Positions 1 to 7,484 of a DNA stretch of 64,000 bases are shown here, one piece after another. Numbering within the stretch: the stretch's first letter is position 1; each line of letters opens with the position of its first letter. Where the stretch lies: the NCBI GenBank assembly GCA_944380515.1, contig CALWHT010000021.1, forward strand, positions 1 to 64,000, written 5' to 3'. Below the pieces are notes generated by a model, which was given only the letters and a program-made list of their open reading frames with translations, was not told the DNA's origin and ran no database searches. A program made the position numbers and the translations under genes. Source of the stretch: an uncultured Roseburia sp. Its GTDB lineage: Bacteria; Bacillota; Clostridia; Lachnospirales; Lachnospiraceae.

Positions 1-1841
1 TGCCCGGGTATTATGAAGAGTGCTATTACGACATGCAGACGACCGCGATGCGCGAGCGCGTCAGCGGGGACGGAACGGCGCGGGACGGCATCACCGGCGT
101 CTACACACAGGGTTCATTTGCCAAGGGTATTGACGGGCTGGCTTATTCCTCGGCTGATCCAAGCGTAACCATGCCGAATGGCTCCGCCTGGTCCTACACT
201 GAGGGCTATTATCCGCACCTTGCCGTATTTGAAGTGCAGGGAGCAGGCAGCGCCTTTTTTGTGCCGTCCGTGACAGATGACGTACGGTATTCCGTCCCGA
301 TTGTCGACTGGATCAGCACCGAAGCCGACGGGACGGTGACAGCGGAATCACTGGATATGGTGGAAACGACGAACAACATGTCAAAGGCTTCCACGGCCAC
401 GGTTTTTCTGGAACATTGGGACAGTATTGTCAACACTGCCACGGGGACAGTCCCGGGGGAAAACGAATGGGTGTGCGGAGTCAGCGAAAATGAACTGAAA
501 TGGAATCAGACTAAAAACCGCTGGGAAATTTCCTATGAAAATGTGAAAGCAGGAATCTACGAGCTTAAGGTGCAGGAGGGAACCTCCTGGGCCTATAACT
601 TCGGCGGCGACGGGTTTAACGGGGGAAACTGCACCCTGACGCTGGCGGAAGACTCGGATGTGACCATAGGTTTTTCCTACAGAGGGAGTATCGTGGATGA
701 CGGGGCAAGCAACGTGCGGTATCAGATCGTTGCGGAGATAACACCAGGGGACGGAAACGCTCCCTACACGGTAACGCTCGGCACCAATCAGCTGCCGGCG
801 GATACCATTTATGTGGTGGCGGGAACCGAGCGTCTGACCGGGCATAACTGGGATACTAATGCGGATGATATGGTTATGACGGAAACCGCTTCCGGCAGCG
901 GTATTTACCAGCTGACCATAGATAATGTGGTGGGAGGATATAATTACGCCTATACGATACTGCCGAAAGGAGGGACCAGGGATGCCAGCGTAAATCAGTT
1001 CTTTTATCTGAAAAGCGCGGAGGAAGGAGGAAAGGATTTATACCGACTGGTCATTACCTATAACAGCCTTGACGGAACGGTAACCCAGGCGGTGTATGAA
1101 ACAGCAGACCCGGGTGTCGGAGGAAACAGTGTTGACGGAAAGGCGGCAAACCTGAGCATCGGCGAGACAGAAACCGAGGTGACAGAGCCGGAGAGTGAGG
1201 AAGCAGAGCCGGAAACTGAGGTGACAGAGCCGGAGAGTGAGGAAGCAGAGCCGGAAACCGGGGTGACGGAACCGGAGAGTGAGGAAACAGAGCCGGAAAC
1301 TGAGGTGACGGAACCGGAGAGTGAGGAAGCAGAGCCGGAAACCGAGGTGACGGAACCGGAGAGTGAGGAAGCAGAACCGGAAACCGGGGTGACGGAACCG
1401 GAGAGTGAGGAAGCAGAACCGGAAACCGGGGTGACGGAACCGGAGACGGAGACGGAGGGAGTAACTTCGGAAACAGAAATAACCGGGTCTGAGACCCAAG
1501 AAGCAGTTCTGGAGGTAGTGCAGACAAACCGTGCGGCATGGGTAACCAGTCCAGAGGAAGTGACTCCGGAAAACGAACAGGTAATTCCGGAGGACAAGGT
1601 GCTGGGAGCGCCCGGGGACGATGTCACGGCGGATTGTCTGGAAGAGGTGCCCCGGATCAGCACCGTGGTCGGAGATGAGGACGCCGACCTGATTGAATTC
1701 TTCAGCGTGGCGGGAGACGAGGGGCTGACCGGCTATAACTGGCTGGGCGTGGACGGAGATACCGAAGAATATAAACAGCAGGCGGCAGCGGCCGGCAGAA
1801 TGAATTACAATGACCTTACGGGAAAATATGAAAAGACCTAG
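1..1841 (+). CDS. Large cell-surface protein, N-terminal piece (5' partial, ends at in-frame TAG)
   Basis: The reading frame is open from base 3, so the true start lies upstream of the window. The visible piece has two domains resembling the X25 beta-sandwich modules of amylopullulanases (about residues 145-230 and 260-345, counting from base 33). An acidic Glu/Pro/Thr-rich linker encoded by 42-bp repeats follows (1170-1450), and then the first half of a third such domain. The frame stops at TAG 1839-1841 inside that third domain, and the remainder continues in the same frame at 1842. I therefore see one interrupted gene rather than two. The protein is probably exported and anchored by the C-terminal half. 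The ligand is unknown; X25-type modules occur in starch-active enzymes, but no catalytic domain is visible. Confidence 0.7.
   Translation, partial: PGYYEECYYDMQTTAMRERVSGDGTARDGITGVYTQGSFAKGIDGLAYSSADPSVTMPNGSAWSYTEGYYPHLAVFEVQGAGSAFFVPSVTDDVRYSVPIVDWISTEADGTVTAESLDMVETTNNMSKASTATVFLEHWDSIVNTATGTVPGENEWVCGVSENELKWNQTKNRWEISYENVKAGIYELKVQEGTSWAYNFGGDGFNGGNCTLTLAEDSDVTIGFSYRGSIVDDGASNVRYQIVAEITPGDGNAPYTVTLGTNQLPADTIYVVAGTERLTGHNWDTNADDMVMTETASGSGIYQLTIDNVVGGYNYAYTILPKGGTRDASVNQFFYLKSAEEGGKDLYRLVITYNSLDGTVTQAVYETADPGVGGNSVDGKAANLSIGETETEVTEPESEEAEPETEVTEPESEEAEPETGVTEPESEETEPETEVTEPESEEAEPETEVTEPESEEAEPETGVTEPESEEAEPETGVTEPETETEGVTSETEITGSETQEAVLEVVQTNRAAWVTSPEEVTPENEQVIPEDKVLGAPGDDVTADCLEEVPRISTVVGDEDADLIEFFSVAGDEGLTGYNWLGVDGDTEEYKQQAAAAGRMNYNDLTGKYEKT
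1170..1450 (+). repeat. 42-bp in-frame tandem repeats encoding a Glu/Pro/Thr-rich linker
   Basis: About six and a half copies of a 42-bp unit encode a 14-residue block of the type ETEVTEPESEEAEP. The copies differ at a few positions (Glu/Gly in the third residue, Ala/Thr late in the unit), so the array is old enough to have diverged. It forms an extended, strongly acidic spacer typical of wall-spanning surface proteins. Copy number probably varies between strains because each unit keeps the frame. Confidence 0.85.
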
Positions 1842-1847
1842 TTCGAT

Positions 1848-3848
1848 GTGCCGTTAGGAGGCAACGAAACCTACAGCTATTCCTTTAAGATTGTGGCAAA
1901 CGGAAGCTGGGATTACGGCGTCAATTACGGAATCGACGGTTCAAACTATATCCTGATGCTGCAAAATGAAAATGCGGCGCAATGCAACGTGACCATCAGC
2001 TTTGACCCCGGCACGGGGGAAATCGGAGTCACCACCGACCCGGTGGATACCATTGTAACCGCGGATGAGACTGCCTTCCGGTGGTATGTGGCCGCAGCAT
2101 ACAACCTGGTGAGCAACGACGCTTATACTGCGGCGGCAACCACCTATGATACGGTCCGGGATATCACGGCAGCTTTCGATTTTACCGCCGACGCGGATTT
2201 AAGCTGGGCGGTGGATGAGAGACGGAACGAGGAGGAGGATTATTACGGCAGCTTTGCCGACGGAGGCAGCTTTACCATCCCTTATGAGGTTGCGGGAAAG
2301 ACAGTAGAGGGAAGTTTTGGAGGGGAAGTGCTGACGCTCGAGGAAACCGAAGAAAACGGAGTCACCGTCTGCCGTGTGACCGACTTTATGCCGGGAAAGA
2401 ACTGGGTACAGGTGGTAAGCGGGACGGGAGAGGAGCGGGAAGCCGGCTTTGGCGGAATGCGCCGAATCCGTCTGTTGCCGACGGCCTATGTAGAGGCGGG
2501 AACGAATGCCAGTGTGTCCGTCGTCTATGATGGAGGAACCGGGGACTGGCTCAACGAGATCCAGTGGGCGGCAAAGGGGGGAGGACTCTCCTTAAGCGGT
2601 GTGGAAAATGAAACCTTCTCCTATTACAACTTTGCCCTGGGGGCAGGTTATGTCGTGACGGATAAGATAGGTAAGGGCGTATACGATAACTATGAGGGTC
2701 AGAGACTTCAGAGCTATGACGCGGGTATGCTGCGGGATGACGGAAATGACGCGGGTTACACCAGCGGGCAGTATTACGCGATGTATTCGGCCTTTGTGCA
2801 GACGGTTGCCTATCAGGACGGCTACAGCGGCAGCCGGCCGGACGGGAATACCTTAAGGCTGGATACGCTGGTGGAGCAGGCGATGATAGGCCCTTCCTAC
2901 AATGACGGGACAGGAAACGGAAGCAATACGATTGTAAAGGTATACCGGGTGCAGACTGCGGCGGACGGGACCGAAAGCTACAGTAAGGTGTTTATGGACA
3001 GCACCGACGGGAGTACATCCGCGTACCACCGGAATTACTTAAAGTGGACGGGGCAGGAAGCGTTCACGCAGGCGGATGCGGGGCAGTACATGGTAACGGT
3101 CTACTGGCTGATGTCGGACGGACGCTACTTATCGGACAGCAAATATGTCAGAATTTATGCCGGGAATGTAGGAAATCTGGAAATCAGCAAGGAAGTGACG
3201 GGGACAGGAGGAGAGACCAACCGCGCGTTCCGGTTCACGGTTACAGTGAATGACAGCAGCATCAACGGGTTTTACGGCAACGTGGCCTTCAGCAACGGAA
3301 CGGCGAGCTTTACCCTGCGGCACGGGGAGACGGCCCAGGTGATGGGGCTTTCCGCGGGCTTAAGGTATACGGTGGAAGAACTTGCGGCGGAAGGCTACAG
3401 CACCACAGTGACGGACGCTTCGGGGAATGCGGCGCAGGGACTTGCTGTCGGCGGGACGGTTGGGGAAGATGAAACGGACACGATAGACTATGTAAACCAC
3501 AGGGATGCCGCGGAGGAGCCGGAGGAACCGGGGGATACGGAGGAACCTGGAGACACGGAGACACCTGGAGATACGGAGAACCCGACAGATACGGAGGAAC
3601 CGGGGGATACAGAGAACCCGACAGATACAGAAAACCCGGGAGATACCGAAAACACAGGAAACGGACAGAATCCGGGAACAGGCAGCGGCACCGACGGGAC
3701 GGGAAATCCAAGAGGAACGGAGGGAAGCATCGTTTACTTAAAATCCCCGAAGACCTATGACAGAGGAGTGACGGGCTATGTCGTGGTTGCGGGATGCTGT
3801 GCAGTCTGTCTGATTGTAATTAATTGGAGGAAAAATAAATCTCAGTAG
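1848..3848 (+). pseudogene. Large cell-surface protein, C-terminal piece after the TAG (DUF7601-like domain, wall anchor)
   Basis: This is the continuation, in the same frame, of the gene cut by TAG 1839-1841. A GTG at 1848 could formally start it, but there is no ribosome binding site there and the first residues complete the broken X25-like domain. Next comes a large extracellular region. A DUF7601/Spy0128-like domain follows at about residues 440-550, with a Lys near its start (LEISKEV) and an Asn near its end (YVNHR), the pattern of intramolecular isopeptide domains. Then come repeats of Glu-Pro-Gly-Asp-Thr-Glu, a SPKTYD motif, a hydrophobic helix and a basic tail (WRKNKSQ). That order is a sortase-type sorting signal. 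Whether the full protein is made depends on readthrough or on other strains lacking the stop. Confidence 0.6.
3520..3660 (+). repeat. 18-bp in-frame repeats, Pro/Gly/Asp/Thr/Glu wall spacer
   Basis: Degenerate copies of an 18-bp unit encode EPGDTE, alternating with NPTDTE, just before the sorting signal. This is a typical peptidoglycan-spanning spacer. Confidence 0.75.
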
Positions 3849-3875
3849 ATTGTAAACTGAATGAAGAAGAATGTG

Positions 3876-3914
3876 CGGGCGGGATGCGGTTGGGTGTCCT
3901 GCCCGGATTTTTTA
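3876..3914 (+). terminator. Intrinsic terminator of the surface-protein gene
   Basis: A 9-bp GC-rich stem (CGGGCGGGA with TCCTGCCCG, one G-U pair) is followed by a T-rich run. It lies 27 bases after the stop codon and just before the next promoter. Confidence 0.75.
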
Positions 3915-3927
3915 ATAAAATCTTAAT

Positions 3928-3956
3928 TTGACAGAATATTTCAAATGCGCTATGAT
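3928..3956 (+). promoter_or_regulatory. Sigma-A promoter of the marR-citrate synthase operon
   Basis: TTGACA (3928-3933), a 17-base spacer and TATGAT (3951-3956) form a near-consensus housekeeping promoter. Transcription would begin near 3963. Confidence 0.75.
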
Positions 3957-3966
3957 ATAAGCAACA

Positions 3967-3982
3967 AGTTCGTTAATGAACT
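3967..3982. promoter_or_regulatory. Palindromic operator at the marR transcription start
   Basis: AGTTC-6-GAACT is a perfect inverted repeat lying right at the predicted start of transcription. MarR-family repressors commonly bind such sites upstream of their own gene, so autoregulation together with the citrate synthase gene is likely. The binding itself is inferred. Confidence 0.55.
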
Positions 3983-4023
3983 AATTGAAGCGCGGTGGAT
4001 TTTGACCGCAGGGAGCATGCAGC

Positions 4024-4452
4024 ATGTACAGCGAATATGAAATACTTGGAACAAGTCAGCAGATACGCAAGGTGATGGATCAGGCGTGCGAACCATTGAT
4101 GGAGGCGTGCGGGCTGCGCCATATCGAGTTGGATATTCTCTATCTTATTTCCCGTGAAAAAGAAAAAAATACGGCAAAGGATTTGATTGATATTCAGCAT
4201 ATGTCAAAAGCTCATATTTCCAAATCCGTGGATAATCTCCGACGGCATGGGTATATCGAGCTGGTTGCGGACGAGCTGGACCACAGAAAAATCCATATCC
4301 GCATTGCCCCCGCAGGGGAGCCGGTGATACAGGAATTTAAAAAAATCCGCCGGCGGATTTTAGAGCAGCTTTTTGCCGGTGTGACGGAGGAGGAGCGCGA
4401 GTGCCTGAGAACTGTCATGCGCAAAATAGAAAAAAATATACATTCAGAGTAA
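4024..4452 (+). CDS. MarR-family transcriptional regulator
   Basis: A 142-aa protein of normal MarR length. The winged helix-turn-helix lies around residues 45-105 (an AKDLIDIQHMSKAHISKSVD stretch followed by the HRKIHIRIAPAG wing). N- and C-terminal helices would form the dimer interface. The gene sits behind a strong promoter with a palindrome at the transcription start and is followed after 13 bases by a citrate synthase gene, so the two are co-transcribed. The effector is unknown. The layout suggests a repressor that controls citrate synthase and itself. Confidence 0.85.
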   Translation: MYSEYEILGTSQQIRKVMDQACEPLMEACGLRHIELDILYLISREKEKNTAKDLIDIQHMSKAHISKSVDNLRRHGYIELVADELDHRKIHIRIAPAGEPVIQEFKKIRRRILEQLFAGVTEEERECLRTVMRKIEKNIHSE

Positions 4453-4465
4453 GGAGGAGCAGAGT

Positions 4466-5821
4466 ATGAACCAGTACGGAGATTTTGGAAAAGAGACCGA
4501 AAAATTGATGGAAATCTGCGAACGCAACAGCCGGATAGCGCCGGAGCTGTTTAAGGAGTACGGCGTGAAACGCGGCTTGCGGGACCTGGACGGAACGGGT
4601 GTATTGGCGGGAATTACGAATATATCCAGAATTGACGCCTTTCGTATGGAGGACGGGAAGAAGGTTCCGTGTGACGGCAGCCTTTGGTACCGCGGCTATA
4701 ACGTCATTGATTTGATTCGGGGACTGGAGGGAAAGCGTCATGGCTTCGAGGAGGTGGCGTATCTGCTTTTGATGGGCGAGCTGCCGGACATGGAGCAGCT
4801 TAAGGCATTTTCCGGTATGCTGGAGGAATGCAGGCAGCTTCCGACGAATTTTACCAGAGACGTCATCATGAAAGCACCGAGCAAGGATTTGATGAATTCC
4901 CTGACCAGAAGCGTGCTCACGCTCGCGTCCTATGATGATACGCTTGAGGATCAGCAGCTCCACACCCAGCTTGAGCAATGCATTAAGCTTATCAGCGTTT
5001 TCCCGATGCTGGCGGTATACGGCTATCAGGCGTACAGCCATTATCTGTGTGACGACAGTCTTTATATCCATCGGCCGCAGGAGGGCTTGTCGGCAGCCGA
5101 GAATCTGCTTCTGATGCTGCGCCCCGACAAGAAATATACGGACCTTGAGGCGCGGGTGCTTGATATCGCACTCATACTGCATATGGAGCACGGCGGCGGC
5201 AATAATTCGACCTTTACCACGAGGGTGGTGACTTCCTCCGGATCCGACACCTACTCTGTTATGGCGGCGGCGCTTTCCTCGCTCAAGGGGCCGAAACACG
5301 GCGGTGCGAACATCAAGGTGGTACAGATGATGGCAGACATCCGGGAACATATTAAAGACTGGAATGACAGGGATGAGGTCAAGGCATATCTGGAGAAGCT
5401 TGTGGATAAACAGGCCTTCGACCGGAAGGGACTTATTTATGGAATGGGACATGCGGTCTACTCCCTTTCCGACCCGAGAGCGCGCGTATTCAAGAGCTTT
5501 GTGGAAAAGCTTGCGCAGGCGAAGGGAAGAGAGAAGGATTTTCAGCTCTACAGCCTGGTAGAGCAGCTTGCTCCGGAGGTGATTGCGGAAAAACGCCATA
5601 TTTATAAAGGCGTCAGCGCCAATGTGGATTTCTACAGCGGCTTTGTTTACAGTATGCTCGATATTCCGCTGGAGCTTTATACGCCGATTTTTGCGATTGC
5701 CCGTATTGTCGGCTGGAGCGCTCACCGCATGGAGGAGCTTGTCAATATGGATAAAATCATACGTCCCGCATATCGAAGTATTATGCCGGAAAAAGAATAT
5801 GTGCCGCTGGAGTCCAGATAA
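4466..5821 (+). CDS. gltA: Citrate synthase
   Basis: A 451-aa enzyme condensing oxaloacetate with acetyl-CoA to citrate in the cytoplasm, the first step towards 2-oxoglutarate and glutamate. The three catalytic positions of the family are visible: the His of KHGGAN, the His of GMGHAVYSLSDPRA and the Asp of NVDFYSG. The start is supported by AAGGAGGAG, 6 bases upstream. It is the second gene of a MarR-controlled operon, which is an unusual partner for citrate synthase. A 2-methylcitrate synthase activity cannot be excluded from sequence, but no other methylcitrate-cycle gene is nearby. Confidence 0.9.
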   Translation: MNQYGDFGKETEKLMEICERNSRIAPELFKEYGVKRGLRDLDGTGVLAGITNISRIDAFRMEDGKKVPCDGSLWYRGYNVIDLIRGLEGKRHGFEEVAYLLLMGELPDMEQLKAFSGMLEECRQLPTNFTRDVIMKAPSKDLMNSLTRSVLTLASYDDTLEDQQLHTQLEQCIKLISVFPMLAVYGYQAYSHYLCDDSLYIHRPQEGLSAAENLLLMLRPDKKYTDLEARVLDIALILHMEHGGGNNSTFTTRVVTSSGSDTYSVMAAALSSLKGPKHGGANIKVVQMMADIREHIKDWNDRDEVKAYLEKLVDKQAFDRKGLIYGMGHAVYSLSDPRARVFKSFVEKLAQAKGREKDFQLYSLVEQLAPEVIAEKRHIYKGVSANVDFYSGFVYSMLDIPLELYTPIFAIARIVGWSAHRMEELVNMDKIIRPAYRSIMPEKEYVPLESR

Positions 5822-5847
5822 GATAAAAAATCTCCTTTGCGGGCTTT

Positions 5848-5875
5848 ATGACCCTGCCGTTTTCGGCAGGGTCAT
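5848..5875. terminator. Strong hairpin between convergent genes
   Basis: ATGACCCTGCCG and its exact complement surround a TTTT loop. It lies between the citrate synthase gene and the minus-strand small membrane protein gene and can serve both. Neither side has a long U tract directly after the stem. Confidence 0.65.
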
Positions 5876-6096
5876 GTTTGCTTCTGGCTCTCATCGTCAT
5901 CCCCCTTTTTTACAAGGCGGTAGATAAATGAATATGCCCAGAGCAATACGGGAATAATGACCGTGGCGTAGACAGACGCCATCAGCATATTCATAAAATT
6001 TTCGCTCGCTGAGAGTGCGCAAAACAGCGTGGATAGATAAAGTGCGATCAGAACGGCCACACCGAGCAGGGCAAGGATGCGTTTTATTTTTTTCAT
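5872..6096 (-). CDS. Small two-helix membrane protein, function unknown
   Basis: A 74-aa protein with two predicted membrane helices (about residues 7-27 and 38-58) and a charged C-terminal tail ending DDDESQKQT. The start at 6096 is chosen because AAAGGAGG lies 6-7 bases upstream; the ATG at 6114 lies upstream of that site and has none of its own. Its gene is convergent with the citrate synthase gene. I do not recognise a characterised family. Size and topology fit the many small envelope proteins of Clostridia. Confidence 0.65.
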   Translation of the reverse strand: MKKIKRILALLGVAVLIALYLSTLFCALSASENFMNMLMASVYATVIIPVLLWAYSFIYRLVKKGDDDESQKQT

Positions 6097-6212
6097 GCCG
6101 GACCTCCTTTTCATACAAAACCCGTTACAGTAATCCTACTGGAAAGCATAAAAAGAGTCAAGCAGGTACTTTTGCGCTGTAAATAAAAATGGCAGCATTC
6201 AGAAAAAATATT

Positions 6213-6241
6213 TTGAAAAAACGCCAAAGATTTGTTATAAT
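6213..6241 (+). promoter_or_regulatory. Sigma-A promoter of the SEC-C protein gene
   Basis: TTGAAA (6213-6218), 17 bases, TATAAT (6236-6241). It lies in the otherwise gene-free stretch 6097-6296. Confidence 0.7.
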
Positions 6242-6296
6242 AGTACAAGCATTTTTAATGCGACTATAATTCACATAGAAAACGAGGAAATGGACT

Positions 6297-6797
6297 ATGG
6301 CATTATTGGAACAGTGGCAGAAGATTGCCTATAATGAAAAAGCGGACAAAGGGGAATTACAGAGATTTTGGCAGAGATATTTCCTTTTGGAAAAGGGCGT
6401 ATATGAAAAGCTTCTTACAAATCCGGATGAGAAGGTAGAGGGAACCGTAAAGGAGCTTGCCGATAAATATGGATTAAGCGTCATGGAGATGACGGGATTT
6501 TTGGACGGCATCAATGACAGCCTTGTGGAGCCGAATCCGATTGACACGATGGAGGAGGATACCCGGGTAAGCCTTGCCTTTGACAAGGAGAAGCTGTATA
6601 AAAACATGGTGGATGCCAGGGCGGACTGGCTGTATGAGCTTCCGCAGTGGAATGCGATTTTCGATGAGCAGACCAGAAAAAGACTTTATCTGGAGCAGAA
6701 GAAGTCCGGTACCGTTATTGTCGGCAAAAAGGTAGGGCGTAACGATCCGTGTCCCTGCGGCAGCGGTAAGAAGTATAAGTTCTGCTGCGGAAGATAA
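6297..6797 (+). CDS. SEC-C motif protein
   Basis: A 166-aa protein whose last residues carry the zinc-binding SEC-C motif ([17 protein letters not shown]), as found at the end of SecA. The preceding 140 residues are mostly helical and charged and match the stand-alone SEC-C proteins common in Firmicutes. The family is thought to bind zinc and perhaps nucleic acid or the translocation machinery, but the role of the free-standing form is not established. It has its own promoter and no co-directional partner before the T-box leader. Confidence 0.75.
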   Translation: MALLEQWQKIAYNEKADKGELQRFWQRYFLLEKGVYEKLLTNPDEKVEGTVKELADKYGLSVMEMTGFLDGINDSLVEPNPIDTMEEDTRVSLAFDKEKLYKNMVDARADWLYELPQWNAIFDEQTRKRLYLEQKKSGTVIVGKKVGRNDPCPCGSGKKYKFCCGR

Positions 6798-6837
6798 AAA
6801 AGGACTTTACAGATTGCAAAAATAGTATTAAAATCCA

Positions 6838-7123
6838 TATCAAGTGAAGGAAAGACAACACGCAGACGAGAAGAGTAGCCGGCGGAGCATAGCAGAGAGA
6901 GGCGCAGCGCGCTGAAAGCGCCTTTGTGGGAAGCCTGGTGAAAACCACCTCGGAGTGGCCCTAATCCGGTCCGGTGATTCCGTTACCATCGGCAATAAGA
7001 TTTTCCCTGAAGCAGATATATGCAGGGCATATATGGCTGTGGGAGAATGAATCCGGGTGGAACCACGTTAAAAAAGTTTATCGTCCCTGATATCGCATGG
7101 ATGCGGTGTCAGGGATTTTTTTA
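6838..7123 (+). promoter_or_regulatory. T-box leader (threonine specific)
   Basis: This leader senses uncharged tRNA and switches between terminator and antiterminator. The hallmark T-box GGGTGGAACCACG is at 7055-7067. A terminator follows: TCCCTGATATCGCAT pairs with the strand ending at 7115, then eight T's (7116-7123). On the 3' side of stem I two consecutive ACC triplets (6944-6949) are available as specifier; ACC is a threonine codon, which agrees with thrS downstream. A small membrane protein gene lies between the leader and thrS and should share the control. Confidence 0.92.
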
Positions 7124-7208
7124 TTTCACAGGAAAGACCTTGCTGTATTAACGTGTGAATGATTGGCTTTCCTATGAAACAAAAAGCAACGAGGAAAGGA
7201 GAAAAAGT

Positions 7209-7463
7209 ATGAAAAAATGGAAAGAAGCATGGCTGTCCCTGTCTGAGACAGTCACCGTAACAAAGTTGGATGGTTTACTGACCGTGGCTGTCGCTGCTCT
7301 CGCGGGAATCATTGTGGGAATGCTCTGCTCTCCGAGAAAGAACGTGAAATTTGGCTGTAATAACGGCAATCATACGGAGAATCATTTCTGTGAGGATGAG
7401 GATTTTTGGGACGAGGACTTCACGGAGGAAGACGAAGACGAGGATTGTCTGTCATTCAAATAA
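7209..7463 (+). CDS. Small acidic membrane protein between T-box and thrS
   Basis: An 84-aa protein with one membrane helix (about residues 20-40, GLLTVAVAALAGIIVGML) directly followed by CSPRKNVKFGCNNGNH and a very acidic tail of Glu, Asp, Phe and Trp. The ATG at 7209 has AAAGGAG 7-8 bases upstream and is preferred over the GTG at 7155, which has no site. The gene is downstream of the threonine T-box and 21 bases before thrS, so it should be expressed with it under threonine starvation. I do not recognise a named family. A link to tRNA charging is not evident. Confidence 0.7.
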   Translation: MKKWKEAWLSLSETVTVTKLDGLLTVAVAALAGIIVGMLCSPRKNVKFGCNNGNHTENHFCEDEDFWDEDFTEEDEDEDCLSFK

Positions 7464-7484
7464 GCAAAGAAAGGGATTGGAATT

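Noticed and set aside
1038-1663. Three long minus-strand open frames over the surface-protein repeats
   Set aside because: The 42-bp period is a multiple of three, so all frames stay open. The proteins are repeats of the complement, without ribosome binding sites or recognisable domains.
1839-1841. TAG read as pyrrolysine or another recoded residue
   Set aside because: Nothing in the window suggests a recoding system and the position lies in a variable part of the domain. A nonsense mutation is simpler.
4415-5725. 436-aa minus-strand frame over the citrate synthase gene
   Set aside because: It is a shadow of a well-conserved plus-strand gene, with no family match and no start signals. Similar long antisense frames over thrS (7683-8705), the beta-CASP gene (24902-26218) and deoB (61671-62582) were dropped for the same reason.
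5897-6118. Alternative 73-aa minus-strand frame over the small membrane protein
   Set aside because: The in-register frame has the better ribosome binding site and a clear two-helix pattern. This one is an overlapping frame with no such features.
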